From positions 1 through 64,000 of the forward strand of contig DUEE01000014.1 in NCBI GenBank assembly GCA_011170285.1: a stretch of DNA of 64,000 nt, in the 5' to 3' direction. The DNA is from Dehalococcoidia bacterium. GTDB lineage: Bacteria > Chloroflexota > Dehalococcoidia > Dehalococcoidales > W498. Shown here piece by piece: positions 1-8,296 of this stretch. The notes under the pieces were generated by a model. The model saw only the letters and a program-made list of their open reading frames with translations. It was not told the origin of the DNA and did no database searches. Numbering within the stretch: position 1 is the stretch's first letter; the number at the start of each line of letters is the position of its first letter. The translations under genes and the position numbers were made by a program.

Positions 1-1
1 G

Positions 2-268
2 GTAATATCTCAAAAAGGGACTTGTGTTGCTGGGCACAAGGTGGGCGATGAGTTCGCCATCGGACAAAAGACTCCGCCCGGCATGTGTTCATGGGCGTTC
101 TATACCATTTTCCCTTTTGCCGAAGTGCTGCAGTTTGGTGGCTCACTCCCTTGGGAGGAGGACCCAAACAAGACTACCGTTGCCTGCCCTGATCCAGCAA
201 ATCCAGTGGTGTTTGAATTGAGGTGTAGCTTGCCTTATCCAGAGAGCATCAAGCTGGGTAACATTTAG
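2..268 (+). CDS. TIGR04076-like protein, C-terminal part (5' end outside the window)
   Basis: The reading frame is open from the first complete codon at base 2 to TAG at 266-268, so the gene enters from the left and its true start is not visible. The 88 visible residues include GQKTPPGMCSWAFYTIFP, a GGSLPW segment and ACPDPANPVVFEL. This order (Pro-x-Gly-x-Cys-x-Trp-Ala, then Gly-Gly-x-x-Pro-Trp, then a Cys-Pro-Asp near the end before a Pro-Val-Val-Phe strand) is how I remember the TIGR04076 family of small cysteine-containing proteins. The biochemical function of that family is unknown. An ATG at 41 lies inside the conserved part and is not taken as the start. Confidence 0.6.
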   Translation, partial: VISQKGTCVAGHKVGDEFAIGQKTPPGMCSWAFYTIFPFAEVLQFGGSLPWEEDPNKTTVACPDPANPVVFELRCSLPYPESIKLGNI

Positions 269-276
269 TCAATTGG

Positions 277-336
277 TTGCCTGATTCTCTAGTGGTTAGA
301 GTTGTTTACTCCGGTTTGAATAGCTATACCAGGTAA
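277..336 (+). other. tRNA-like relic (weak)
   Basis: A 60-base stretch has tRNA-like pieces: a closing pair of arms TTGCCTG (277-283) and CAGGTAA (330-336), a D-arm-like CTCTAGTGGTTAGAG and a T-loop-like GGTTTGAATA. The anticodon arm is missing, so it cannot be a working tRNA. It may be a decayed tRNA gene or coincidence. Confidence 0.2.
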
Positions 337-508
337 GGACAAAGGGACAGACGCAGCTCTGCATGAGAAGTCTTTTCTAGATAGCCATTCACCCATAAAG
401 GAACGAAATGGAGAAAGGCGAAACCAAAATCTTAACCTGTACCTGGGCTGATGCGGGTTATGTGTAGAGCGATAATAACGGAGCAGTTTTAGCCAACGAA
501 TATTATTT

Positions 509-925
509 ATGAAGAGAAGCATTGCGGACTGGGGCAAAGTTCTATTATTACTACTCGATGAAGCTGTCGTATTGTTGGTGCTTGTATTAGCATTACGATT
601 CTTCGGAATATATGTTCCCTTACCAGTTACGATAATTTTGGTACTCGTGGCTGGTAGTTTTGTTTTTATAATACACAAATATGTTATAGATAGCTTTCAT
701 AGGAGGCAAGTCACCGGACGAGAAGGGATGATAGGGCTGGAAGGTAGAGTAGTGGAGCCGCTGACTCCGGTTGGGGCTATCGTCGTACACGGTGAGAACT
801 GGAGGGCTCAAGCAGTTGATGGCAACATACAGGTTGATGAGAATGTAGTAATTGTAGAATTAGATGGATTAACCCTGAAGGTTAAGCGCAAAGAGCAACA
901 GTTGATGCGTGAGACCAGATTCTGA
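509..925 (+). CDS. NfeD-like membrane protein
   Basis: The 138-residue protein has two hydrophobic helices (about residues 9-31 and 38-56), followed by a soluble C-terminal domain from about residue 68. That domain contains GREGMIGLEGRVVEPLTP and, later, NVVIVELDGLTLKVKR, the small OB-fold beta-barrel pattern of short NfeD proteins. NfeD proteins act with membrane proteases or stomatin-like partners in membrane quality control; no partner gene is adjacent here. The ATG at 509 has no clear Shine-Dalgarno sequence. The gene is flanked by a 240-bp gap on the left and a convergent small gene on the right. Family assignment is fairly sure; the cellular role is inferred. Confidence 0.65.
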   Translation: MKRSIADWGKVLLLLLDEAVVLLVLVLALRFFGIYVPLPVTIILVLVAGSFVFIIHKYVIDSFHRRQVTGREGMIGLEGRVVEPLTPVGAIVVHGENWRAQAVDGNIQVDENVVIVELDGLTLKVKRKEQQLMRETRF

Positions 926-1033
926 TTGAAATAAGCAGAGCTAAGCCTGAATCTGCCTTAAATGTTGATATTGTACGACAACAGTTAGTTTGATTAACCA
1001 ACGCTTGGCTAATTGCTGCGTTCCACTATCTGT

Positions 1034-1255
1034 CTAGCTCATTTCGCTCGACCGAAAAACAGTTTTTAGCTTTATCTGACTGGCTGTGGACTCAAGTACA
1101 TCTTCAGGCGAAAAGAGAAGGGGTATATCAACTATCTCTGTGCTGACTTTGAATTTACGTATTTCACCGGTATAGGTATCACGCACTATATAGTCAACAC
1201 TACCCAACACCTTACCATTTCTATCTATTACCTCAGCGCCATATTCTATTTCCAC
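1034..1255 (-). CDS. PRC-barrel domain small protein
   Basis: This is a 73-residue protein. It has the beta-rich PRC-barrel pattern: GAEVIDRNGKVLGSVDYIV, then a TGEIRKFKVS strand and a PLLFSPEDV segment. Such single-domain proteins are widespread in Chloroflexota and are thought to bind other proteins or RNA; no catalytic residues are expected. The start is a GTG at 1255 with a GGAG about 12 bases upstream and a weaker AGAAGG nearer. There is no obvious functional link to its neighbours. Confidence 0.55.
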   Translation of the reverse strand: MEIEYGAEVIDRNGKVLGSVDYIVRDTYTGEIRKFKVSTEIVDIPLLFSPEDVLESTASQIKLKTVFRSSEMS

Positions 1256-1362
1256 TTTGCCTTCTATCTCCTTTGCTCAGCATGCTCCTGGCGATGGTTT
1301 GAGTGCTATAAAACTTTATCCTGCAAGTCAAGCGTCAAACCAGCCTACACACCAATAATGCC

Positions 1363-1476
1363 TCAGTATGCCCTCATAATGCAACCCATTGTCAAACATC
1401 TCATCGCATTGTTGTTAATGACCAACTCTCGCCCAAAATCCGAGCATATTATTGTTATGCTATCTTCCTCCTTCAT
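1363..1476 (-). CDS. possible 37-residue small protein
   Basis: An ATG at 1476 is preceded on the minus strand by GGAG with a 5-base spacing and opens a 37-residue frame ending at TGA (1365-1363). The product begins MKEEDSITIICSDFGREL and has three cysteines. I do not recognise it. It is the only coding-like element in the otherwise featureless 1256-1613 gap and could equally be a chance frame or a relic. Confidence 0.25.
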   Translation of the reverse strand: MKEEDSITIICSDFGRELVINNNAMRCLTMGCIMRAY

Positions 1477-1613
1477 ATATACTCCATCGTGAAGAAAATA
1501 TATTGTGCAGAGCCACCAGTTGCTTTACATATATGCATTAGTTCTGGTTTTTTAAACCCACTTCATCAGTTGAGCACAAAACCACGTAGTCAGGACTGAT
1601 GGTAAACCCATAG

Positions 1614-2252
1614 TCACTTATTTCTTTCTGACAACTTGTTATATATCTTCTCGGGTGATATTTTGCCAGCGGATACAACCATTTTCAAGGCTTCATCTAC
1701 CGGTATATCGGTTCGCACAACCTCATCCTCACTTACTATCTGCAAGAAGCCTGATGTTGGATTAGGAGAGGTCGGTATGAAGATACTGAGCTGTACCTTC
1801 CCGGATTGAGGGGGCGATTCATTGGTGATAAAGCCTACCGTCCATATGCCCTTTCTAGGGAACTCCACAAGCACTGTCTGAACTAGTCCGGTTTTACCTG
1901 ATGATGAGAAGCTCTCCAGTATTTGTTTGATACTGCTGTAAAGCGGTCTAAACACAGGTATCTTTGCCAACAGGGACTCACCATACTTAATTAATTTCTT
2001 ACCACCAACATTACTGGCTATGACTCCAACTAGATAAATCAACACTATCGTTATGCCAAAACCTACGCCCGGCACTTGGCGACCCACTATGAGCTGAATT
2101 ACAGGTTGCAGAATATTATCAATACTTGTAAAAATCCAGACTAGTATCAATATGGTGGCACCGAGAGGTACTACGACGATTATGCCGGTGAGTAATTGTC
2201 TTCTCATTTTCTTGCCTATCAATCTCCAAGATAGCTGGCTTGTTTCCCTCAC
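1614..2252 (-). CDS. DUF502 family membrane protein
   Basis: The 212-residue protein begins with a basic stretch and has two transmembrane helices, about residues 21-44 (GIIVVVPLGATILILVWIF) and 64-82. A soluble domain follows with VQTVLVEFPRKGIWTVGF, then VFIPTSPNP-like SIFIPTSPNPTSGFLQIV and a conserved VDEALKMVVSAG near the end. This helix pair, the FPRKG strand and the P-T-x-P-N-P-T-S-G motif are the signature of DUF502. The function is unknown; plant relatives are Golgi/endosomal COV proteins. The GTG start at 2252 is supported by GGGAGG eight bases upstream. Confidence 0.75.
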   Translation of the reverse strand: MRETSQLSWRLIGKKMRRQLLTGIIVVVPLGATILILVWIFTSIDNILQPVIQLIVGRQVPGVGFGITIVLIYLVGVIASNVGGKKLIKYGESLLAKIPVFRPLYSSIKQILESFSSSGKTGLVQTVLVEFPRKGIWTVGFITNESPPQSGKVQLSIFIPTSPNPTSGFLQIVSEDEVVRTDIPVDEALKMVVSAGKISPEKIYNKLSERNK

Positions 2253-2476
2253 CGCATCTGCCTCCCTACTTCTCCGGTTATATTCAGATTTTCACTATTA
2301 TCCATTTCAAACTTATTCTAGCACTGTACATTATTTTTAGCACTATAATTCATTGGCCGGCACGAGACACAGCAAGCATAGAACTACTCAAGAGCTATCT
2401 GCAAAATGGGGGCTGAGGAGAAAAACTGAGCGTCCTCTTTAATGGACAAATTGACAAAGTGTAGAAGTGGACTATA

Positions 2477-3466
2477 TTAGTACTTTGATACGCCTATATC
2501 CACAATTTTCCCGGTCACGCTGAAGACGACCCGCTCACAAATGTTGGTCACCCTATCGGCAAAACGCTCCAGATTATGTGCTATCCAAATGAGCCATGTT
2601 ACTTGCGTAATGGTCTCGGGGCGCTTGATCACAAACAGGATAAGCTCTCGGAAGATCCTGTCATACAGAGCATCTACCTCGTCGTCCTGTTGACAGATAC
2701 GTTTTGCCTTGTCCACATCCCCCGCTGTAAAGGCTTCTAACCCGCCTCGAAGCATATCTATTCCCCTATTTGCCATTTGGAAGATATCCGCAAGTGGCTT
2801 CAAGTGTGGCTCATCACCTATCATCAAGGTGATATTAGCGATACCCTCAGCGTAGTCTCCCATGCGCTCCAACTCAGTGATAATGCCGAGTACAGCAACA
2901 ATCGTGCGGAGGTCAGTATCCTCCGGACAATCCGTGGCGATGATTTGCATACAGTCTCTCTCAATCGTAGCGCGCTTCTGATCTAGCTCATCGTCATGCT
3001 CGATAATCTGTCTGGCAAGGTTAATGTCCCTTTTCCGTACGCTTTCAACCGAGCGCTCAATGGCCATCTCCACCATATTACCAAAAGACAACACCTCCTG
3101 TTTAAGCTGTTTCAATTTCTCTTCGCAGCTAACCTCTCTCATCTTCTTAGTGATTACCGGTTGATCATCTTCTTGATGTTGCTCTTTACCAGCTTCACGA
3201 ACCCGTATATTAGATTCATCAAGTTCTCTTCTCACGATCCTAAGCCTTGCCCTTAGATTGATTCTGTCGATGATCTCGAATATTACCCACTTCAAGAGTA
3301 TGCTCCCTATTATGAGATAGAACCACACGAAAGTTATATAAGAAGGTTGCGGCCAGAACAGATACATGGCTCTGGCCCAAAGTAGTGAAAAGCCGACCCC
3401 TACAATGACCTTGTAAAAATTCACACCCATTCTTGGCAATTTCATGTAACTCGCCTCATCACTCAT
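2477..3466 (-). CDS. PhoU-like protein with N-terminal membrane hairpin
   Basis: This 329-residue protein starts with two hydrophobic segments (about residues 17-37 and 45-65), a charged linker, then two PhoU repeats. The repeats run from about residue 112 (SCEEKLKQLKQEVLSFGNMV) to the end. Both carry the acidic metal-binding triad pattern: E-L-E-R-M-G-D-Y-A in the first and N-L-E-R-F-A-D-R-V in the second. Classical PhoU is soluble, about 220 residues long, and restrains the Pst transporter/PhoR kinase. Here the added hairpin should tether it to the membrane. No pst or pho genes are nearby, so it may regulate another transporter. The start is ATG 3466; ATG 3445 is an alternative. Confidence 0.75.
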   Translation of the reverse strand: MSDEASYMKLPRMGVNFYKVIVGVGFSLLWARAMYLFWPQPSYITFVWFYLIIGSILLKWVIFEIIDRINLRARLRIVRRELDESNIRVREAGKEQHQEDDQPVITKKMREVSCEEKLKQLKQEVLSFGNMVEMAIERSVESVRKRDINLARQIIEHDDELDQKRATIERDCMQIIATDCPEDTDLRTIVAVLGIITELERMGDYAEGIANITLMIGDEPHLKPLADIFQMANRGIDMLRGGLEAFTAGDVDKAKRICQQDDEVDALYDRIFRELILFVIKRPETITQVTWLIWIAHNLERFADRVTNICERVVFSVTGKIVDIGVSKY

Positions 3467-3687
3467 TAGTCTACCACAGCAGTATTGACATTATACTCGC
3501 CCTATATAAGGCGTGGCAACGGAGAATTCATTCCAATACAAGATGAGCCTAAGAAATTGGGGCAACTCGTTTATGACTGGGACATACGACTGATCATGAA
3601 CTACGGACAATTACAGGGCCATAATTCGGTGAAGACCAGAATATCTAAGATATAATAGATATAACGATTGCTGACTGACCAGATGAG

Positions 3688-3846
3688 GTGGTAGAATCCA
3701 AGCAGGCAATAGAGTGGAAGCGTCAAAATAATAATGACCAGAATGCACTGGCCTTACTACTACAATATAACAAGGAAGATACAATGAATCTAAAGACCTT
3801 GAGGAATAGGTTGTCCATTTCTACCTATTTTAAATCATTGGATTAA
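3688..3846 (+). pseudogene. relic of an RNase H-like (YprB/RNase_H_2 type) gene, C-terminal fragment
   Basis: A 52-codon frame ends in TAA at 3844-3846, just before the nuclease gene at 3856. It reads ...QAIEWKRQNNNDQNALALL followed by LQYNKEDTMNLKTLRNRL. The AIEW...ALxLLLxYNKEDxxNLxxLxxxL pattern is, from memory, the C-terminal end of predicted RNase H-fold exonucleases (RNase_H_2), where the YN-x-x-D carries a metal-binding aspartate. The rest of the domain is absent: an in-frame stop lies shortly upstream. The rest of the 3467-3687 gap has short open stretches without a recognisable match. Confidence 0.4.
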
Positions 3847-3855
3847 GGAGCCACT

Positions 3856-5052
3856 ATGCCTATCTATTCTCATTCCCAGCTAAGTATGTATGAAAATTGC
3901 CCGCTAAAATATAAACTCCGCTACCGGGACAAGATTAAGCTAGACATTGAAGGCGTTGAGGGCTTTATGGGCTTAAGGGTCCATGAGACTCTTAAGAAGC
4001 TCTACGATGATATTAGGCTTACCAAGGTAGATAGCTTGACCGTTTTGCTTTCCTACTACGACAAAATCTGGCGGCAGAACTGGCATGACTCAATCCTAAT
4101 TGTAAAAAAGGATTTAACAAAGAAGCATTATCATGCTCTGGGTAAGAAAATGATTGAGATCTACTATCAGCGATACTCCCCCTTTGATTCGGATGTGACT
4201 ATAGGTACGGAGATGAGCCTTAATTTCGCTCTGGATATCGAGAAAAGATACAGAATGATGGGTTACGTAGACCGTCTGTCCCGCACTGTGGATGGAATAT
4301 ATCAGATTCGCGATTATAAGACATCAGCTCACCTATCCAGTCAGGAAGACGCTGATAATGATAGGCAACTGGGACTATATCAAATTGGAATTCAGAAGAA
4401 GTGGCCAGATATTAAGAACATAAATCTTGTCTGGCACTATCTGGCCTTCGACAGAGAACTCACATCCTCCCGTTCTGAGCAATCAATCTCTAAACTCAAG
4501 GAGAAGACCATCAGACTGATTGACGAGATGGCATCTGTTGAAGATTTCCCACCACGAGAATCTGGACTGTGTGACTGGTGTGAGTATCAGGACCTTTGTC
4601 CAATGAGAAAGCACTTCTATACTGTGGAAACCCTTCCGGTAAATGAATACTTAAAAGAACCTGGTGTTGTACTGGTTAATAAGTATGCTGAGCTTAAGGA
4701 AAAGGCTTCAGAAATTGATGAACAGATAGAGAAGGTTAGAGAAGCTATTCTTGACTATGCTCGGAGAGAGCAAGTTCAGGTGATAAAGGGAAGTGACCGA
4801 AAGGCTAGGGTTAATTTTATCAAGAAGTTGAAGTTTCCAAGCAGGATTGAAGAGGAGCGCCAGGAACTTGACAATGTGATACTGGAAGCAGGTAAGTGGA
4901 TGGAGGTATCACAGCTTGACATAACGGCACTTACCCGAGCTATTGAGGGCAGCCTGTGGGATAAAGAGCTTATTGATGAAGTGCTTAAGTACGGCCGGAT
5001 TGAGGAGACTAGTTCTATCTACTTATCAAGGTTAAAGGATGAGGGAAAATAG
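3856..5052 (+). CDS. RecB/Cas4-like PD-(D/E)XK nuclease with Fe-S cysteines
   Basis: The 398-residue protein starts SHSQLSMYENCPLKYKLRY, the hallmark opening of RecB-type PD-(D/E)XK nucleases (PF12705). It goes on with GYVDRLSR, IRDYKTS (the D-x-K core) and a QLGLYQIG helix. Cys15 together with the C-terminal CDWCEYQDLCP forms the four-cysteine iron-sulfur clasp seen in AddB and Cas4. A 130-residue charged C-terminal extension follows. There is no helicase domain and no adjacent cas, addA or recB gene, so it is a stand-alone predicted DNA exonuclease, possibly in repair. The ATG at 3856 has AAGGAG upstream, inside the tail of the preceding relic. Confidence 0.75.
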   Translation: MPIYSHSQLSMYENCPLKYKLRYRDKIKLDIEGVEGFMGLRVHETLKKLYDDIRLTKVDSLTVLLSYYDKIWRQNWHDSILIVKKDLTKKHYHALGKKMIEIYYQRYSPFDSDVTIGTEMSLNFALDIEKRYRMMGYVDRLSRTVDGIYQIRDYKTSAHLSSQEDADNDRQLGLYQIGIQKKWPDIKNINLVWHYLAFDRELTSSRSEQSISKLKEKTIRLIDEMASVEDFPPRESGLCDWCEYQDLCPMRKHFYTVETLPVNEYLKEPGVVLVNKYAELKEKASEIDEQIEKVREAILDYARREQVQVIKGSDRKARVNFIKKLKFPSRIEEERQELDNVILEAGKWMEVSQLDITALTRAIEGSLWDKELIDEVLKYGRIEETSSIYLSRLKDEGK

Positions 5053-5065
5053 AGGAATATGCCAC

Positions 5066-5091
5066 AGGTAACAATTTTCATTTTGTTACTT
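5066..5091 (+). terminator. possible terminator after the nuclease gene
   Basis: A 7-bp perfect stem GTAACAA (5068-5074) / TTGTTAC (5083-5089) can extend by weak pairs, and a T-rich stretch follows. It sits 15 bases after the nuclease stop codon. The T-run is interrupted, so efficiency is uncertain. Confidence 0.35.
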
Positions 5092-5282
5092 CACTGTTCT
5101 TTCTAGATTTCCATATTTGTCAAGCGTCATGTTTCTCCCGATAACCTTGGTGATTGCCAAGCCTTATACGCACCTGAATCCCTAGCTATAGAATTCCGCC
5201 AAGTTTGACACACTCGCGATTTTGTAGTAAATGTAGTAAATATTATATAATATATTTGTAACAAACATTATAGGCAGTTTTA

Positions 5283-5311
5283 TAGACACTGGCAGGCTAT
5301 AGTTGTATAAT
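5283..5311 (+). promoter_or_regulatory. sigma-70-type promoter of the kinase/metF operon
   Basis: A -35 TAGACA (5283-5288), a 17-bp spacer and a perfect -10 TATAAT (5306-5311) lie 40 bases upstream of the kinase start. A second TATAAT at 5246-5251 in the very AT-rich leader lacks a good -35. Confidence 0.55.
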
Positions 5312-5351
5312 TTAGGTAGTAATCGTTTGGGCAAATTGAGGGAAGATTATT

Positions 5352-6512
5352 GTGTCCATTAAGCAAGTTTTAGCAGTATCTGAGCTATTTAACCGGCTGA
5401 CCGACGACGAGCTGGACAAAGTAGTAAGGATATGCAGCGAACGAGTTTACGAACCGGGTATAACCATTTTTAAGGAAGGGGATGAATCCAAGGAGCTTTA
5501 CATTATTGAAGATGGAAGGGTCGCTCTAGAAGTAACACTTCGTTTTGGCTCTGGATCAGCGAGACAGGGAGCAATTGATGTAATAACCAGGGGAGAAGTC
5601 TTCGGCTTAACACCAATCTGTGATGCAAAAATCTGCGTTACACAAACGTCCACTGTCTCAGCAAGGTGCATTGAAAAAACTAAGGTAATTATCTTGAATG
5701 GGGCAGAACTTTGCCACCTCTTTGAAGAGAATGCCTATGCCGGATATAAGATTATGCAAATACTTGCCAGTATATGGCGCTCTAGGTTCCAACATAGTGG
5801 AGACATGATAGCGCACGTTTTATCTATAGCTTCCCATGACCTAAAGGCCCCCCTAGCTGCAGTTGAAAGTTATCATCAAGTTATGCTTGATGGTTATACT
5901 GGAGAAATAACTGAGAAACAAAAGGAAATGCTACTAAGAAGTAGTGAGAGGATAACGGAACTCCTAAATCTCATTGATAATCTATTGGACATCTCCCGCA
6001 TTGACTTTAGGGAGTTAAAGATAGAGGAAACTTCTTTGCTCGAAGTGGTAGAAAGCACTAGAGAAACAATCCAGCCTCTAGCTGAGGAAAAGGGGGTACA
6101 ACTAAAGGTTGAGATACCTAAAGAGTTGTCCCTGATTGCTGGGGCTCCAAATCGCCTACTGCAGGTGTTTATAAATTTGTTGGGGAATGCGGTTAAGTTT
6201 ACCCCTGACGGGGGAACGATAACCCTCAAAGTGGTTGAGGAAGATGACCGTATTCTGGTGGAAGTTTTGGATACTGGGATTGGTATTCCCTCTGAAGACC
6301 TACCCCGGATATTTGATGACTTTTATCGAGGTATTAGGGTGGACTCAGCGGGAGCTGGCTTGGGACTGTCTATAAGTAAGAGGATTATTGAAGCCCATAG
6401 TGGCAATATTTGGGTGGAAAGCCCCTGCCCCGAAAGTGGAGTAGGAACCAAATTTACTTTCACCTTGCCTAAAAATTTGCCTACAACCCAGGGTGAGAAG
6501 GAAGGAGTATGA
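5352..6512 (+). CDS. cyclic-nucleotide-binding-domain histidine kinase
   Basis: The 386-residue protein has an N-terminal cNMP-binding (CAP-ED) barrel (residues 5-140) containing GITIFKEGD, LYIIEDGRVAL and RGEVFGL. A HisKA dimerisation domain follows with phospho-acceptor His162 in SIASHDLKAPLAA. The HATPase domain carries the N box (FINLLGNAVKFTP), G1 (DTGIGIP) and G2 (GAGLGLSISKRI). No transmembrane segment is seen, so it should be a cytoplasmic sensor kinase that may sense a nucleotide or redox ligand. The start is GTG at 5352. Its stop is 4 bases from the ATG of the reductase gene, and two response regulators follow in the same operon; these are the likely phosphotransfer partners. Confidence 0.85.
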   Translation: MSIKQVLAVSELFNRLTDDELDKVVRICSERVYEPGITIFKEGDESKELYIIEDGRVALEVTLRFGSGSARQGAIDVITRGEVFGLTPICDAKICVTQTSTVSARCIEKTKVIILNGAELCHLFEENAYAGYKIMQILASIWRSRFQHSGDMIAHVLSIASHDLKAPLAAVESYHQVMLDGYTGEITEKQKEMLLRSSERITELLNLIDNLLDISRIDFRELKIEETSLLEVVESTRETIQPLAEEKGVQLKVEIPKELSLIAGAPNRLLQVFINLLGNAVKFTPDGGTITLKVVEEDDRILVEVLDTGIGIPSEDLPRIFDDFYRGIRVDSAGAGLGLSISKRIIEAHSGNIWVESPCPESGVGTKFTFTLPKNLPTTQGEKEGV

Positions 6513-6516
6513 GATT

Positions 6517-7434
6517 ATGAAAGCGGGGACTAATCTAGAGAAGGTCTTAGAAGGCGGGGGATTTGCAGTGACCGCTGAAGCAGGTCCCCCAAGAGGAGCT
6601 GTGCCAAGCGTCATCCTAAGGAAAGGTGAGCTGCTCAAGCCTTGTTGTGATGCATTAAATGTTACCGATAACCAGACCGCCGTTGTACGAATGTCAAGCC
6701 TTAGTGGCTGTATCCTCCTAAAACAACTGGGCGTTGAGCCTGTGATGCAAATGGTTTGCCGCGATAGAAACAGAATTGGCATTCAAAGTGATATCTTGGG
6801 GGCGGTGGCTCTAGGTATTGGGAATATACTTTGTATAACTGGGGACCACCAAAGTTCTGGGGACCATCCTTCCACCAAAGGCGTTTTCGACCTGGATTCC
6901 ATCCAACTTATTCAAGTACTAAGGCAAATGCGTGATGATAAGAAATTCCTGTCTGGAGAGGATATCTCAGGAGAGATACCTCTGTTCATCGGGGCTGCGG
7001 AGAATCCCTATGCCGACCCTTTTGAATACCGAGTCCTGAGATTAGCCAAGAAGGTAAAGGCTGGAGCTGATTTCATTCAAATACAGGCGATTTTTGATGT
7101 AGGCAAGTTTACCGAATGGATGGAAATGGTGACAGATCGAGGGCTGGACAGGGAGGTCCACATCCTTGCTGGAATAATACCAATTAGATCAGCAGGAATG
7201 GCCCGTTATATGCGAGACAAGGTTCCTGGGGTAGTTGTTCCTGACGAGATAGTCGCTAGGATGGAAGATGCTAAGAATGCTAAGGAGGAAGGGCTAAAGA
7301 TATGCCTTGAGATAATAGAGCAAATTAAGGATATCCCCGCTATCCATGGTATTCATATAATGGCAGTCGGCTGGGAGGATATTGTCCCCATAATCGTGGA
7401 AAGGGCAGGATTGCTACCCAGGCCAGTAATATAG
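6517..7434 (+). CDS. methylenetetrahydrofolate reductase family protein
   Basis: The 305-residue protein has the MetF TIM-barrel features: FAVTAEAGPPRGAVPS near the N-terminus (the E of the catalytic strand), the ITGDH motif, GAAENPYADPF, GADFIQIQAIFD and LAGIIPI. MetF interconverts 5,10-methylene- and 5-methyl-tetrahydrofolate with FAD. In anaerobes with the Wood-Ljungdahl methyl branch it links the folate pool to corrinoid methyltransferases, which are abundant at 24-41 kb. ATG 6517 is chosen over GTG 6493 because AAGGAG lies 9 bases upstream and this start follows the kinase stop by 4 bases. The position between a sensor kinase and two response regulators is unusual. Direction of the reaction and electron donor cannot be read from the sequence. 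Confidence 0.85.
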   Translation: MKAGTNLEKVLEGGGFAVTAEAGPPRGAVPSVILRKGELLKPCCDALNVTDNQTAVVRMSSLSGCILLKQLGVEPVMQMVCRDRNRIGIQSDILGAVALGIGNILCITGDHQSSGDHPSTKGVFDLDSIQLIQVLRQMRDDKKFLSGEDISGEIPLFIGAAENPYADPFEYRVLRLAKKVKAGADFIQIQAIFDVGKFTEWMEMVTDRGLDREVHILAGIIPIRSAGMARYMRDKVPGVVVPDEIVARMEDAKNAKEEGLKICLEIIEQIKDIPAIHGIHIMAVGWEDIVPIIVERAGLLPRPVI

Positions 7435-7443
7435 GAGGCTGAA

Positions 7444-7845
7444 ATGCAAAAACAGGCAAAGATCTTGGTTGTGGACGATGATCCTGACATCATAGAAGCG
7501 ATACGCACTGTTCTGGAAGCCCAATCCTATCAGATAATTACCGCTTGTGATGGTGAGGAAGGTTTATGCAAGTTAAGGGACGAAAGACCACAGTTGATGA
7601 TCCTAGACCTTTTAATGCCGAAGATGGATGGATTTGGGGTCTTGAAGGAACTTCAAGACCCCCGGCGGTCTAAGTATAGTAATATACTAATTCTGATTCT
7701 AAGCTCGGTAAAGGAGGATGCCAGCCGTCGGAGGTACGAGCTGGAAACAGGGTTACAGCTCAACGTTGATGATTATGTGGAAAAGCCAATTAACACCCAC
7801 ACTTTAGTTGAACGAGTGAGCAAGCTTTTACAGAAGATGGCATAG
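7444..7845 (+). CDS. single-domain response regulator (first)
   Basis: The 133-residue receiver domain has acidic residues Asp11-13 in ILVVDDDPD and phospho-acceptor Asp55 in MILDLLMPKMDG. The switch Ser is in ILSSV and the conserved Lys in DYVEKPIN. There is no output domain, so it would act through protein contact or as part of a phosphorelay. GGAGG lies just upstream of the ATG, which is 9 bases after the reductase stop. The two regulators flanking this junction share clear similarity and look like a tandem duplication. Confidence 0.85.
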   Translation: MQKQAKILVVDDDPDIIEAIRTVLEAQSYQIITACDGEEGLCKLRDERPQLMILDLLMPKMDGFGVLKELQDPRRSKYSNILILILSSVKEDASRRRYELETGLQLNVDDYVEKPINTHTLVERVSKLLQKMA

Positions 7846-7894
7846 CCCTGAGTTTCAGCGCGGTGGCTTAAGATAGAGGAAAGGAGTGAAAAGG

Positions 7895-8296
7895 ATGCAT
7901 AAGCAAGCCAAGATCCTTCTTGTTGATGACGACCCCGATTTTGTAGAGGCAACAAAAACCGTCCTAGAGAGTAAATATCAAGTCGTTATTGCATACAACG
8001 GAGACGATGGTTTAAAGAAGGTAGTAGAAGAAAGACCCGATTTGATTGTCCTAGATGTAGTCATGCCTGGAAAGGACGGGTTTGCAGTTTGTAAAGAACT
8101 GAAGGAGAATCCCCACTACTATTTCTTTTCCGACATTCCGGTGTTGATGCTAACTGTATTCCCCCGTGGCATAGAACAGACGAATATCCCGTTGTCAGCA
8201 GGGGTGACTACGGAAGCTGAGGGCTATGTTCAGAAGCCAGTAAACCCTGAGGAACTCCTAAGTCAGGCCGAGGAATTGCTTAAGAAATATGGTTAA
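7895..8296 (+). CDS. single-domain response regulator (second)
   Basis: The 133-residue receiver domain has Asp11-13 (ILLVDDDPD), phospho-acceptor Asp54 in IVLDVVMPGKDG and Lys in GYVQKPVNPEE. The ATG at 7895 is preferred to GTG 7886 because AAGGAG (7881-7886) is 8 bases upstream of the ATG and overlaps the GTG. It is closely related to the preceding regulator (same KQAKIL start, same overall length). Like it, it has no DNA-binding output domain. It is the last gene of the kinase/metF operon; a short GC-rich hairpin (8317-8336) without a T-run follows. Confidence 0.85.
   Translation: MHKQAKILLVDDDPDFVEATKTVLESKYQVVIAYNGDDGLKKVVEERPDLIVLDVVMPGKDGFAVCKELKENPHYYFFSDIPVLMLTVFPRGIEQTNIPLSAGVTTEAEGYVQKPVNPEELLSQAEELLKKYG

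Noticed and set aside
3856-5052. cas4 of a CRISPR system
   Set aside because: The fold is Cas4-like, but no other cas gene and no CRISPR array occur in the window.
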